Source: Cacajao melanocephalus
Taxonomy: Eukaryota > Chordata > Mammalia > Primates > Pitheciidae
Direction of reading: 5' to 3'
NCBI GenBank assembly: GCA_963573385.1
Contig: CAUYLG010065502.1
Location: 38,365 to 102,364 of the forward strand
Length of the DNA stretch: 64,000 nucleotides
Below are positions 54,123 to 64,000 of the stretch, one piece after another. A program made the translations under genes and the position numbers. Within the stretch, counting starts at the first letter, position 1; each line of letters starts with the position of its first letter. The notes beneath the pieces were generated by a model. That model ran no database searches and was not told where the DNA came from. It worked only from the letters and a program-made list of their open reading frames with translations.

Positions 54123-55016
54123 CAGAGTATCCTCATTACTCATGGATTCCTTATTTGCTCATTTACCTACTCACTAAATTTGTAACCCCAAAATCCATAC
54201 TTGCAGCATTTTCCAGGACATGCACATGAGCAGAGCAGGCAAACTGCAGGTCACCCAAAGTACAAGTTCCCAGCTGAGATGGAACAAAGCAACCCGACTG
54301 CCTTCTTGTTTCAGCTCTGCCACTGTAAATGTGTCCTCCTCTCAGTCTATTTAGTGCCACATTTTTCTCTCATTCTTCCATTTTTCTTGTTGATTTCCCT
54401 GTTTAACATGGCCCTTATGCATAGCGCTGACATGCTATCTAGTGTTTTTAACCACAAAAAGGCTATAATGTGCCTTATAGAGAAAATATACATTAGATAA
54501 TCTTCCTTCAGGCATGAATTATAGTGTTCTTGGCCATGAGCTCAACGTTAATAAATCAGTAATACATATTAAATAAGATGTCTTCATTTTTTAATTTATA
54601 TATAATAGTTGTTTTATATTTTGGGGGTACATATATTTTGATACCTATATACAATGTGTAATGATCAAGTCAGGGTTATACATCACCTCACGTTTTTCTT
54701 TTCTTTGTGTTAGAAACATTACAATTCTGCTAGCTATTCTGAAATACAGAATAAATTGTTAACTATAATTTCCCTACTGTATTATCAAATACTAGAATTT
54801 ATACCTTCTATCTAACTGTACTGTTGTACCTCAGGTGGCTTTAAACAGAAAAACACATAAAACAAGGTAATGTACTGATTGGTTAACAAAAATATTATGA
54901 CAAGAGGCTTACAGGAACCTGCGCAGTATTCCCCCAAGAACAATGATTATGTGCTAATTCCCTGTTTTTGGTGGCTATACAGAACATAATGATACCTAAA
55001 AAACAAAAATTGACTG
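54123..55016 (+). mobile_element. Tigger-type DNA transposon relic with transposase remnant
   Basis: It is flanked by TA at 54121-54122 and 55017-55018, starts CAGAGTATCCTCATTACT and ends 'aaaaattgactg'. Near 54408-54500 the plus strand reads MALMHSADMLSS and then AIMCLIEKI, a piece of the N-terminal helix-turn-helix of pogo/Tigger transposases, followed by a frameshift. An antisense L1 3' end (54587-54836) interrupts it. It is dead; the element was probably a shortened internal-deletion form. Confidence 0.75.
54587..54836 (-). mobile_element. L1 3' end fragment inside the Tigger element
   Basis: Antisense L1 3'UTR: 'ttttgggggtacatatattt', 'gatacctatatacaatgtgt', 'gatcaagtcagggttataca'. Tigger sequence ('aataagatgtctt', then 'ggctttaaacagaaaaacac') is separated by it. 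Confidence 0.7.
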
Positions 55017-55046
55017 TATTATTCAAAACATATATATTTTTTTAAT

Positions 55047-55326
55047 GGCCAGGCATGGTGGCTCACACTTGTAATCCCAGGACTGTCAGAGACTGAGGCA
55101 GGAGGATCGCTTGAGCCCTGGGGTTTGAGACTCCATCTCTCCAAAAAAAATCTAAAAATTAGCCGGGTACAGTAGCATGTGCCTGTAGTCCCACATACTT
55201 GGGAGACTGAGGTGGGAGGATCACTTGAGCCCAGTAAGTAGTTCAAGGCTGCAGTGAGCTATGATCATGCCACTGCACCCTAGCCTGGGCTGGAGTAAGA
55301 CCCTATCTCTAAACAAACAAACAAAA
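55047..55326 (+). repeat. AluJ-like SINE
   Basis: The dimer from 'gccaggcatggtggctcaca' to an AAAC-repeat tail at 55313-55325 has 'ggctgcagtgagctatgatc', typical of AluJ. A piece of the left monomer is deleted near 55130. Confidence 0.88.
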
Positions 55327-55898
55327 TATATGGAAAAATTAAAAATTAATAAAGGTATTTTCAGGTAAACAAAAGCTAAAAGAATTTGTCACCAAGATAC
55401 CTACAATACAAGAAATGTTAAATCAAGTTCTTCAGACTGAGAGAAAATGATACCAGATGTAATTTGCATCTTTATATAGGAATAAAGAATGGCAAAAAAG
55501 GTAAAAATATAGGTAGATGTTTTTTAAAGAACTTTCTCATTTCTTTCTTCAAAGAATAATTAACTTTCTGAAGCACAAATAATCACAAAATACAAAACTA
55601 TTCATACATGCAGTAGCAAAACTTATGACAATAAAAGCACAAGGGATGAAAAGAGTATATGAAAGTATGTTTTATTACATGTGAAACATGTAAGGTGGTA
55701 TAAGATTCTTGCTATTTTATAAACTGAGAATGCATTCTGTAATCCCTAGAACAGCCTCTTAAAAAATAATGAGGTACAGCTAAAATCCCAACAGAGAAAA
55801 TAAATCTGAATATTATAAAATCCTTGATTAATCCAAAAGAAAAAACAAAAGAAGAAAATAAAAGAATCCAGAAAGCAGATGGGACAAAGGAAAAACAA

Positions 55899-55934
55899 AG
55901 ACAGACAGACAGACACACACACACACACACACAC
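55899..55934. repeat. Compound ACAG/CA microsatellite
   Basis: Four ACAG units are followed by about 12 CA units. The minus-strand frames with Cys-Val runs arise from it. Confidence 0.9.
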
Positions 55935-56902
55935 GATACAGGTGATTTAGGTCACACTACCAATAAACTAAACTGACTTTTATAGAACACTACAACAAAC
56001 AATATAATACACATTATTCTCAAGTACACATGAGACATTCACCAAGATAAAACATTTCCTGGACTACAATCTCAATAAATCTAAAACAATTGAAATCATG
56101 CAGTCTGTGTTCTACAGTGAATTCAATTAAATCATCTAAAATATCCTCAAATGTTTAAAAATTAAACTACAGAATTCTAAATAATCCATGAATCAAAGAA
56201 AATACCATGGGGAAAATTAAAGAATATTCTGAATCAAATGATAATGAAAATGTGTGGGATGCAGCTAAGGTAATGCTTAGAGAAAAACATATAGCTTCTA
56301 AATGCTTTTAGAAAAAAGGCTTAAAATCCAAGTGCAAAGCTTCCACTTTAAAAGAGCAAGTTAAATCCAAACATGTAAAAGAAACTAAGTAGTAAAGAGT
56401 AGAAACTAATGATAAAAAACAGACCAAAAAAAAAAAAAAAATCAATGAAACAAAAAGTTGCTTCCTCAAAAGATCAACAGAATTGATAATCGCCTAAAAT
56501 GATAGAGATAGGGACTGAGAGACAGAGAGGAAACAAGTATTGAAAATAAAGGAGGGACTACTACTGTAGATCCTAAAAACATAATATTATGTACAAATTT
56601 ATGGCAATAAATTAGACAACTGAGTAGATAAATTCTTTGATGTCTACTTATCAAAATGAAATAGACAAGTTTCTTTATACCCAGTCATCAAGATGAAATA
56701 GACGCATTCCTTGAAAGACACAAATTACCAAAACTGACATAAGCAGAAATCAAAAATCAGAATAGCTCTATGTGACTATACTTGTAATTTAAAACCTCCA
56801 GGAAGAAAACTCCAAGCACAGCTGGAGCACATCATTAGTGAATTCTATAAAATACCTAACAAATAATACTAACCTTACACACACTCTTTCAGCATATAAA
56901 GG

Positions 56903-57490
56903 TGTTGAGGATTCACTCAGGGTGGTGGGCAAAATATTCAGGGAAATATTAGGGAGAGTTGTAAGATTACAGTCCCAAACCTTTTGGAATGGGTCAGGCT
57001 GAAGGCAACCAGTTTTCACCTTAGAACATTAGGTCATAGGGAGAAGAATAAGGATAACAGAAGCTTCCCCAGTTAAGTTTGTTTACCCACATTCTTTTGT
57101 CTCTACTCAAACTACTTATTTATTCATGTAAACTTTGTGACGGATGGTCCCCTCAGGGGGAAGCTGAAGAGGGATTATCTGTGTTTGTTCTGGACCCCAG
57201 AACAAAAATCTTTTAATATTTGTAAAACCACTCTTTTACGATGTTAATTATCCAACAAGCATGTTGACTTGGAACTTCTGTCATTAAAGCTATACTGAAT
57301 AAATGTAAATGCCAGCAAGAACAGCTAGTAAGGGGTTAGGTAGCTGTAATCGCCCTCTGACAGCAGCTGACGACCTTCCTAGCCCACTCCATCACTGTAC
57401 TCTGGTGTGTGAGCGTATTTTATTCATCAGTAACGGAGTCAGGGCTGACTTGCAGGACAGACCCTCACAGGTGGTGATCAATGTCTCCTA
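56903..57490 (+). mobile_element. Solo endogenous-retrovirus LTR in L1
   Basis: The 588-base insert starts TGTTGAGGATTCACTCAG and carries 'ttaaagctatactgaataaa' with an AATAAA signal near 57298 and GT-rich sequence after it. AAGG lies at both edges (56899-56902 and 57491-57494), matching a 4-base target duplication. L1 ORF2 sequence resumes at 57495. I think it is an ERV1-type LTR but cannot name the subfamily. No retroviral protein is encoded. Confidence 0.65.
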
Positions 57491-57732
57491 AAGGAAAAAC
57501 AAACACTTCCCATAAATTTTTATAGATTTATGCATTAATACCAAAACCAAACAAGGGTATTAGAAGAATATTTAAATTAATTTACATAACAATATTCCTC
57601 ATAACCACACATGCAAAAATTCTTCAATAAAATAGTAGCAGATTGAATCCAGTAACTCATAAAAAGTATAATCAACACCAAGTGGGGTTTAATTCCAGGA
57701 GGATGAAGTTGGTTCAACAATCAAAATCAAAC

Positions 57733-58023
57733 AATAGGCAGGGCTCATGCCTTTAATTCCACTACTTTGGGAAGCTGAGGTGTGCAGATCACTTGAGGAC
57801 AGGAGTTTGAGACCAGCCTGGTCAACATGGTAAGACTCTGTCTCTACTAAAAACACAAAAATTACCCAGGTGTGGTGGCATGCACCTGTAGTCACACCTA
57901 CTTGGGAGGCTGAGGCATGAGAAACCCTTGAAACCAGGAGGCAGAGGTTGCAGTAAGCCAAGATCATGAGACTGCACTCTAGCCTTGGTAACAGAGTAAG
58001 ACTCTGTTTAAAAAAAAAAAAAA
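57733..58023 (+). repeat. Alu SINE in L1 ORF2
   Basis: The Alu starts without the usual first bases ('caataggcagggctcatgcc') and ends in an A run at 58008-58023. The minus-strand frame of 112 codons is an Alu frame. Confidence 0.88.
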
Positions 58024-58649
58024 TCAAATAGTGAAATTCACTATGGTAACAACAGCCCGAAAAAGAAAAACTACATGATCATCTCAACAGATGCCAAAAA
58101 CTTATTTGACAAAATTCAACACCTGTTATCATAAAAATTATCAGCAAACTAGGAACAGAACAAACTTTCTCAACTTAACAGTCAGGATATCTGGGGAAAA
58201 CATGCAGCTAACATCACAATTAAAGGTGAAAGACTAATTCATTCAATCAAGATTCTGCGTAAACAAGCAATCTACCAGCCTTCTCATAAAGATCTGAAGA
58301 GAAAAGTAAAACTATCTTAACTTACAGACAACAGGACTATGTAGTTGGAAAATCCTAAGGATTCAAAATAAAATAACCCTACCTAAGCTAGTAGTGAATT
58401 TAGCAAGGATGCAGGATAGATGCAAAGACAATACACAAAACTTAACTGTATTTCCATATTGTAGCAACAAATGGAAAATGGAAAAAATTCTAAATATAAT
58501 TTACTATAACAAAAAAATAAAATACCTAGGCATAAATTTAACAAAATGCACAAAACTGCTATACTGAAAAACACTACTGATAGAAATTACAGATGATCTA
58601 AACAACAGAGATACCATGTTCATGGGTTGAAAGATATAATATTGTTGAG

Positions 58650-59066
58650 TGCCAGGAAACAGTTCTCTGAGTATCTTGTGTTTTTACACATCTTGCCTTT
58701 GTTCCTATCTTTTAAAAATGTTTGTATTGTGAACAGCCTTGGAAAACAGTTTCTTCTTCTTCAGCAACAAACAGCCACGGTTATTACGTAACACAAAAGA
58801 TTTGTTTCCCTAAGCTTAAGATTTCTGTCCTATAATACAACTTGCTACAGGTGCAGATCTCACTCAGCCATTTCAGTGTTGCTTCATGTGAAATGGGGCT
58901 GAGGGAACTGGCACAAGAAAATGCTAATATTCTGGCTACTGTCATTGCTGTGAGTTTTAAAGTCCTTTGCCTCTGACCCAGGCATCCTATATCCTCTTCC
59001 AGCATCCATGAAACTATGACAGGCTAACTTGTTTGTTACCTTTCAAGGAGGGTAAAATCTCAAACC
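58650..59066. mobile_element. Unidentified 417-base insert in L1
   Basis: L1 reads 'gatataatattgtt' up to 58646 and resumes at about 59068 with 'aagatgtcacttatcccc'. The text between is not L1. TTGAG (58645-58649) and CTAAG (59067-59071) may be a decayed 5-base target duplication. It begins TGCCAGG, so a solo LTR is possible, but its end is CAAACC and I cannot assign a family. Confidence 0.5.
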
Positions 59067-60240
59067 CTAAGATGTCACTTATCCCCCTATTAATCTATAG
59101 ACTCAATGCAATCCCAATCAAATTCATAGCAGGCATTTTTGTAGAAATGAACAAGCTGATTCTGAAATGTATGCAGAAATACTAGGGACCTAGAAGACCC
59201 AAAACAATTTTGAAAAAGAAGATCAAACTTGCAGTCAGACTACTTAATTTTATGACTTGCTATAAAGCTACAATAATCAAGTATTGGTATAAGGATAGAC
59301 AAATCAATAGAATAAAACAGATGTATGTAAATAGACATACTTCCTATGGTCAATTTTTTTTTCCAAAGGCATCAAAGCAATTCAATAGAAAGAGAAAAAT
59401 ATTTTCAAAAAACTCTGCTGGAAAAACTGGATATTGTAGGTACGGAAAAAACAAATAAATCTGGATCTATGGTAACTCATACCATAGACAACAACTAACT
59501 CAAAATGAGTCAAGACAAATATAAGCTAAAACTATCAAGCTTCTAGAAGAAAATAAAGTGTCTTCACAATCCTGGAAGTTAGACATCACAAAGAAAGCAC
59601 TAACCATGAAAGAAAAAATAATTATGACTTCTCCAAAATTAAAAATGTATACTCACCAAAAGAAACAATCCATAAAATTATTAGGCAAGCTATAGACTAG
59701 AATATATTCACAACACATATATCAGACCAAAGATTTGTATCCATAATATATAGAGAGAACTCTTACAAATACATAGGAATAAAAGGGCATATGACCCAAT
59801 TTAAGAATGGGCAAATTACCTGAACAGACACTTCACGAAAGAAAATATACACATAAAGGACATGTAAAAATCCTCTAATTCATTAGTCACTAAGGAAATC
59901 TAAATTAAGACCACAATAAGAAACTACTATATAACCACTAAAATGGTTAGAATTTAAAAGACTGAGAATATCAAATGTTGGTGAAAACGTAGAGCCACTA
60001 GAATTCTCACACATTGCTGGTGGAACTGTTGGGGGAACAGTTTGGCAACTTCTTATAAAGTTAAATATATAGTTACCCCATGACTCAGCAATTCTACTCT
60101 CAGGTATTTACCTAAGAGAAATGAAAATATATGTATACAAAAATGTCTATATAATGTTCACAGCATTCTTTTGTTCATAATTGCCAAAAACTATAATCCA
60201 AATGTCCCACAGGTGAATAAACTGTGGTATATTCTTAGCA

Positions 60241-60326
60241 TACCACTAAGCAGTAAAAAGGAACAAATTATTGATACCTAAGTGGACTACCACTCAGCAG
60301 TAAAAAGGAACAAACTATTGATACCT
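60241..60326. repeat. 47-base-period tandem duplication in L1
   Basis: 'taccactaagcagtaaaaag' with its following 19 bases (60241-60279) is repeated at 60288-60326 with two differences. Confidence 0.88.
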
Positions 60327-60891
60327 GCAGCATCACTGATAAGTCTTAAAAGCATCATGTTGAATTCAAGTAGCCAGATACAAAATATACGATCCCATTC
60401 ATGTGACTGATGCTTTGTAACACATAAAACTAATCTATGATGAAAGAAATCAAAACATGGTCGTCTGGGATTGGTGTTGGGGGTAGGAACCAGGGCAAAG
60501 AATTGAAGGACTGACTGCTAAAGACCCAAGAGATCTTTCTAGGATGAAAGAAATGTTCTATATCTTGTCAGCGGTGTGGATTAAACAAATGTATGCTTTT
60601 GTCAAAACGTAAAACAGTTAAAACTTAAGTTCTATGCATTTTACTGCATGTAAATTATATCTTAATAAAAACATTAAAATGAAAAAAGTCTATGGGCATT
60701 CTTCAACAAATAAACTGCAGAGACAAAGAGATAGAGAGACCACAAGCAAGGGAGAACCTGTCAGTAGATTAAAAGACTAATAAATCAAATTGATCTATTG
60801 TAATATGTGAACCTTACTTGAATAATAACTGTTAAAAAAAAAAAAAAAAGACCAACCATTTATGACATTCACTAAATAATAGGAAATGTGA

Positions 60892-61165
60892 GGCTGGGCA
60901 TGCTGGCTCACACCAGCACTTTGGAAGGCCGAGACAGGTGAACCACCTGTCAGGAGTTTGAGACCAGCCTAGCCAATATGATGAAACCCCATCTCTACTA
61001 AAAATACAAAAATTAACCAGGTATTGTGGTGGATGCCTGTAATCCCAGCTACTCAGAGGCTGAGGCAAGAGAATCGCTTGAACCCAGGAGGTGGAGGTTG
61101 CAATGAGCCAAAATTGTGCCACTGCACTCCAGCCTGGGCGACAAGAGAGAAACTCCACCTCTAAA
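60892..61165 (+). repeat. Alu SINE
   Basis: The dimer runs from 'ggctgggcatgctggctcac' to an AAATAAAT tail, with a short deletion in the left monomer ('cacaccagcactttgg'). Two minus-strand frames over it are Alu frames. Confidence 0.9.
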
Positions 61166-61329
61166 TAAATAAATAAGAACATTAGCTGGATACTTGATAC
61201 TAATTCTATTGTACTGAAGCCATTTTAACCAGAGTTTTACCTGAACTCTTTTAGTAGACATTTTTCATAGGTAAGCCTATGAAAAATGACTCAAATGTAA
61301 ATTAAAAGAACAATTTGTTAACCACATAT

Positions 61330-61860
61330 TAGTTATACTGTGTTGGTAAAGATATAAGGGAAAGGCACCTTAACAGGTTGGTGAGAATAAAAGTGGGAAC
61401 AATTAACACTTTGGCATTTGATACCAACATTTTAAATGCAAATATCCTTTGAAACAGTAATTCTACTTGCACAGATTTATCCTACAACATGTATAATGGC
61501 ATGTATTCCCAAAGAAGTGTTCACAGCAGTATTATTTGTAAGAGAAAAAACTAAGTATCAACCTAAATAACCATCAAAAAGGGACTCATTAAATAAAATA
61601 TGGTATATCCCCGGAGTCCTCTGCAGCTGTTTTTGTGGAAAATAAAGTGAAAAAGATATACATGTATAAATGAATATTTATCCATAAGTTATCTCTAAAC
61701 AGATACCCAAGAAACTACTAACAGAGGGTAGATCTACAGAAAACAATTTTCAGAAATCTGGGTAACAGGAAGAGAGAGCTATTTCTCTGTATATTCTTGT
61801 AGTACTATTTCGAATTTTTACCTTGCATATATAAATAAATGCTTTCATAAGATTTGGGAT
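61330..61860 (+). repeat. Old L1 3' part relic
   Basis: 'agtaattctacttgcacaga', 'cacagcagtattatttgtaa', 'accatcaaaaagggactcat', then 'atctgggtaacaggaagaga' follow the ORF2 end and 3'UTR of old L1. Confidence 0.65.
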
Positions 61861-62615
61861 TTTTATTGAGAGAAAATAAAGTAATTCTAGAAATATACAG
61901 AATATGAAGATCAGCATTCATCTATGACATCTTAATCATTAAACAACTGAGTGCCTATCACATCTAAGGCACTGCAATGCAGATCCAATGCATATAGTCC
62001 TTTTCCTCAAGGAAAAGGGTAAGAGCACCTTTCCTCAATAAGTATACCGTCTGGTGGAGGACAGAAATGAGTAACCATACCTTCTCAGAATGTTATGGGA
62101 ACACATGATGAAAGCAACTTAAAAATCAATAATTATCATTCCAAGAAACATAAAAATCAGCAGCTTAAATATGAAATTATCAACTCCTCCTTTGGGGTTA
62201 AAAAAGGATGATGATGGCATTAGTCTGAGAAAACCTTAGCATCAGTAAAGCTGGGTCTCATCATTTTGCATACCTGAGTCCTGCACTAGCTATCCACAAA
62301 GGTCACATGCATTCAAACACTAACGAGAACTATGGTTTTACCACCACAGTTCCCATCCCTAATGCTGTGATCTTCAGAAGAACCTGATCCCTTTAGAAAC
62401 AGAAACAAAGAGTCTCAAAAAATGTACCTTAAGTATAGTATATCTGCAACATTTACTTCTATTTAATTAGGGGTTCCAGGGAAGAATCAAGAAATAGCCA
62501 TTCAGTTGATACTTTTATCCTGGGCTAGCAAAGTACCTTAAAAAGGAACCATTTAAATTGAGACTTTGAATCAGTAGTTACTCAAACAAGTTGCTTTAAG
62601 GTATATTTTGAAAAT

Positions 62616-62752
62616 AACTGGTGGGGCACAGTGGCTCACACCTGTAATCTCAACACTTTCAGAGGCCAAGGAGGGAGAACTGCTTGAGCCCAGGAGTTCA
62701 AGATCAACGAGGCCAACATAATAAGACCCCATCTTTAAAAAAATAAAAATAA
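62616..62752 (+). repeat. Left Alu monomer (left half of a split AluJ)
   Basis: 'ctggtggggcacagtggctc' to 'catctttaaaaaaataaaaa' is a left monomer plus linker. A right monomer without a left one lies at 63388-63560, so the two may be halves of one AluJ split by the two Alus between them. Confidence 0.75.
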
Positions 62753-63062
62753 GACTGGGTGCGGTGGCCCACGCCAGTAATCCCAGCACTTTGGGAGGCT
62801 GAGGCGGGTGATCACCTGAGGTCAGGAGTTCAAGACCAGCCTGGCCAACGTGGTGAAACCCTGTCTCTACTAAGAATACAAATATTGGCCAGGCGAGGTG
62901 GTGCATGCCTGTGGTTCTAGCTACTGGGGAGGCTTGAGACAGGAGAATTGCTTGAACCTGGGAAGTGGGCATTGCAGTGAACTGAGATCGCGCCACTGCA
63001 CTCCAGCTTGGGCAACAGAGCAAGCCTTCATCTAAAATAAAATAAAATAAAATAAAAATAAA
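62753..63062 (+). repeat. Alu SINE
   Basis: The full Alu from 'agactgggtgcggtggccca' has an AAAAT-repeat tail at 63035-63060. Confidence 0.92.
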
Positions 63063-63063
63063 T

Positions 63064-63365
63064 TTATGCTTGGAGTGGTGGCTCACGCCTGTAAACCCAG
63101 CATTTTGGGAGGCTGAGGCGGGAGGCCTGCTTGAGCTCAGGAGTTTGAGACCATTCTGGGCAACATAGTGAAACCCTGTCTCCACAAAAAATACAAAAAT
63201 TAGCCGGGCAGGGTGGTAGGTATCTGTGGTCCCAGCTACTTGGGTGGCTGAGGTAAGAGGATCACTTGAACCCAGAAGATGAGGCCGCAGTGAGCCAAGA
63301 CTGCACCACTGCACTTCAGCCTGGGTGACAGAGCAAGACCCTGTTTCCAATAAATAAATGTAAAA
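63064..63365 (+). repeat. Alu SINE
   Basis: The full Alu starts 'gcttggagtggtggctcacg' and ends with an AAATAAATG tail. The 259-codon minus-strand frame at 62571-63350 crosses this Alu, the previous one and the left monomer. Confidence 0.9.
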
Positions 63366-63387
63366 GTTTTTTTAAAAATAAAATTTA

Positions 63388-63575
63388 AAAAATAGCCAGC
63401 ATGGTGGTATGCACCTGTAGTCCCAGCTACTTGGGGGCTGAAGTGGAAGGACTGCTTAAGCCCAGGAGGTCAAGGCTATAAGTAAGCCATAATCATGCCA
63501 CTGCACATTCAAGCCTGGGCGACAGAATAAGACTCTGTCTCAAAGAAGGAAAAAAAAAAAAAAACAAAAAAAAAA
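63388..63575 (+). repeat. Right Alu monomer (right half of a split AluJ)
   Basis: 'aatagccagcatggtggtat' through 'gggcgacagaataagactct' with an A tail. It starts directly with the right monomer. Confidence 0.78.
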
Positions 63576-63582
63576 CAACCAC

Positions 63583-63725
63583 TTGCCAGGCATGGTGGCT
63601 CACGCCTGTAATCCCAGCACTCTGGGAGGCTCAGGCAGGAGAACAGCTTCAGGCCCCAAGTTTGAGACCAGCCTGGGCAAAAGAGAGACCATCATTTTGT
63701 TTTTTAAATTAAAAAAAAAAAAAGT
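63583..63725 (+). repeat. Left Alu monomer with A tail
   Basis: 'gccaggcatggtggctcacg' to 'gcaaaagagagaccatcatt' followed by T- and A-rich sequence. No right monomer follows. Confidence 0.8.
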
Positions 63726-63933
63726 ACACATAAAACAAAGCCAATTAATGGGCAATAGGTCACATGTTCCTTTTCAGAAATGTTTTTATAATATGGCAAA
63801 TCCTTTAAGTTTACAATAATACAACTAAAATAGCATGTTTTCAAAACACTATTCCATGCAGTTATTTATCAGTGGTTCCACATATATTCATCCCTTCATT
63901 TTGAAAAGTGTTTTAGAAAGTTTGTAAATTACC

Positions 63934-63962
<29 letters not shown>
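63934..63962. repeat. Poly-A tract of 29 bases
   Basis: A pure A run. No SINE body is obvious on its left, where the sequence is unique. Confidence 0.88.
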
Positions 63963-63964
<2 letters not shown>

Positions 63965-64000
63965 ACCAAAAATTTTAAACATAGATGCCAAGGAACAAAA

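Larger units (their letters stand above)
51950..60690 (+). mobile_element. Near-complete old L1 with many nested insertions
   Basis: L1 sequence starts near 51950 (5'UTR-like), shows ORF1-type sequence near 53350-53530 and 53880-54100, ORF2 from about 56400, reverse transcriptase near 58040-58380, and ends near 60690 in 'cttaataaaaacattaaaat'. All frames are broken. At least eight elements lie inside it: a hAT element, four Alus, a Tigger with an L1 tail in it, an ERV LTR and a 417-base unidentified insert. In most cases the L1 text resumes where it stopped. It is one of the older elements here and is inactive. Confidence 0.8.
48963..64000 (-). other. RTN4: RTN4 intron 1 (partial)
   Basis: From exon 2 to the right edge. 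It holds a solo MaLR LTR, two MIRs, one long L1 with nested elements and a dense Alu cluster, listed separately. The stretches 50230-51290, 61870-62600 and 63730-63930 contain no gene or repeat I can support. Alternative RTN4 first exons might lie here, but I could not identify one. Confidence 0.85.

Noticed and set aside
62571..63350. 259-codon minus-strand open frame, the second longest in the window
   Set aside because: It runs through two antisense Alus and a monomer, with the usual Alu peptide strings. There is no non-repeat coding sequence.

Overview
The window is a piece of primate nuclear DNA. Alu SINEs occur every few kilobases on both strands, and L1, L2, MIR, Tigger-type DNA transposons and retroviral LTRs lie among them. 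The only protein-coding gene I can support is RTN4 (Nogo, reticulon 4), transcribed on the minus strand. Its translated exons match Nogo but differ from human Nogo-A, as I remember it, at dozens of sites in the long exon, and that exon is two codons longer. The source is therefore probably a non-human simian. A New World monkey would fit that divergence, but this is an inference.

Layout in transcription order (right to left). 64000-48963 is part of intron 1; it is mostly one old, full-length-class L1 (about 51950-60690) broken up by nested insertions. 48962-48906 is the 57-base alternative exon 2, which has a GC splice donor. 48905-48229 is intron 2. 48228-45823 is the 2406-base Nogo-A-specific exon 3, fully open. 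45822-5125 is the 40.7-kb intron 3, and inside it, at 27275-27242, lies the short first coding exon of Nogo-C with its own candidate promoter. 5124-4917 is the first reticulon-homology exon (exon 4). 4916-437 is intron 4. 436-298 is exon 5, which completes the Nogo-66 loop. 297-1 starts the next intron. Exon 1 and the last reticulon-homology exons lie outside the window.

The isoforms share the reticulon homology domain. Nogo-A joins exons 1-2-3-4-5 and so on; Nogo-B joins exon 1 directly (B1) or through exon 2 (B2) to exon 4; Nogo-C joins its own first exon to exon 4. All the junction phases seen here agree with this: exons 2, 3 and 1C each end one base into a codon. Exon 4 begins with the two bases that complete it, as exon 3 does after exon 2.

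Other items are a U6 snRNA pseudogene split by an Alu, several DNA transposons with visible target duplications, two retroviral LTRs, microsatellites and short tandem duplications. I see no prokaryote-like system, no CRISPR array and no second intact gene. I found no convincing previously undescribed system. The most useful leads are the GC donor of exon 2, candidate muscle regulatory sites around Nogo-C, and some nested or unassigned repeats.
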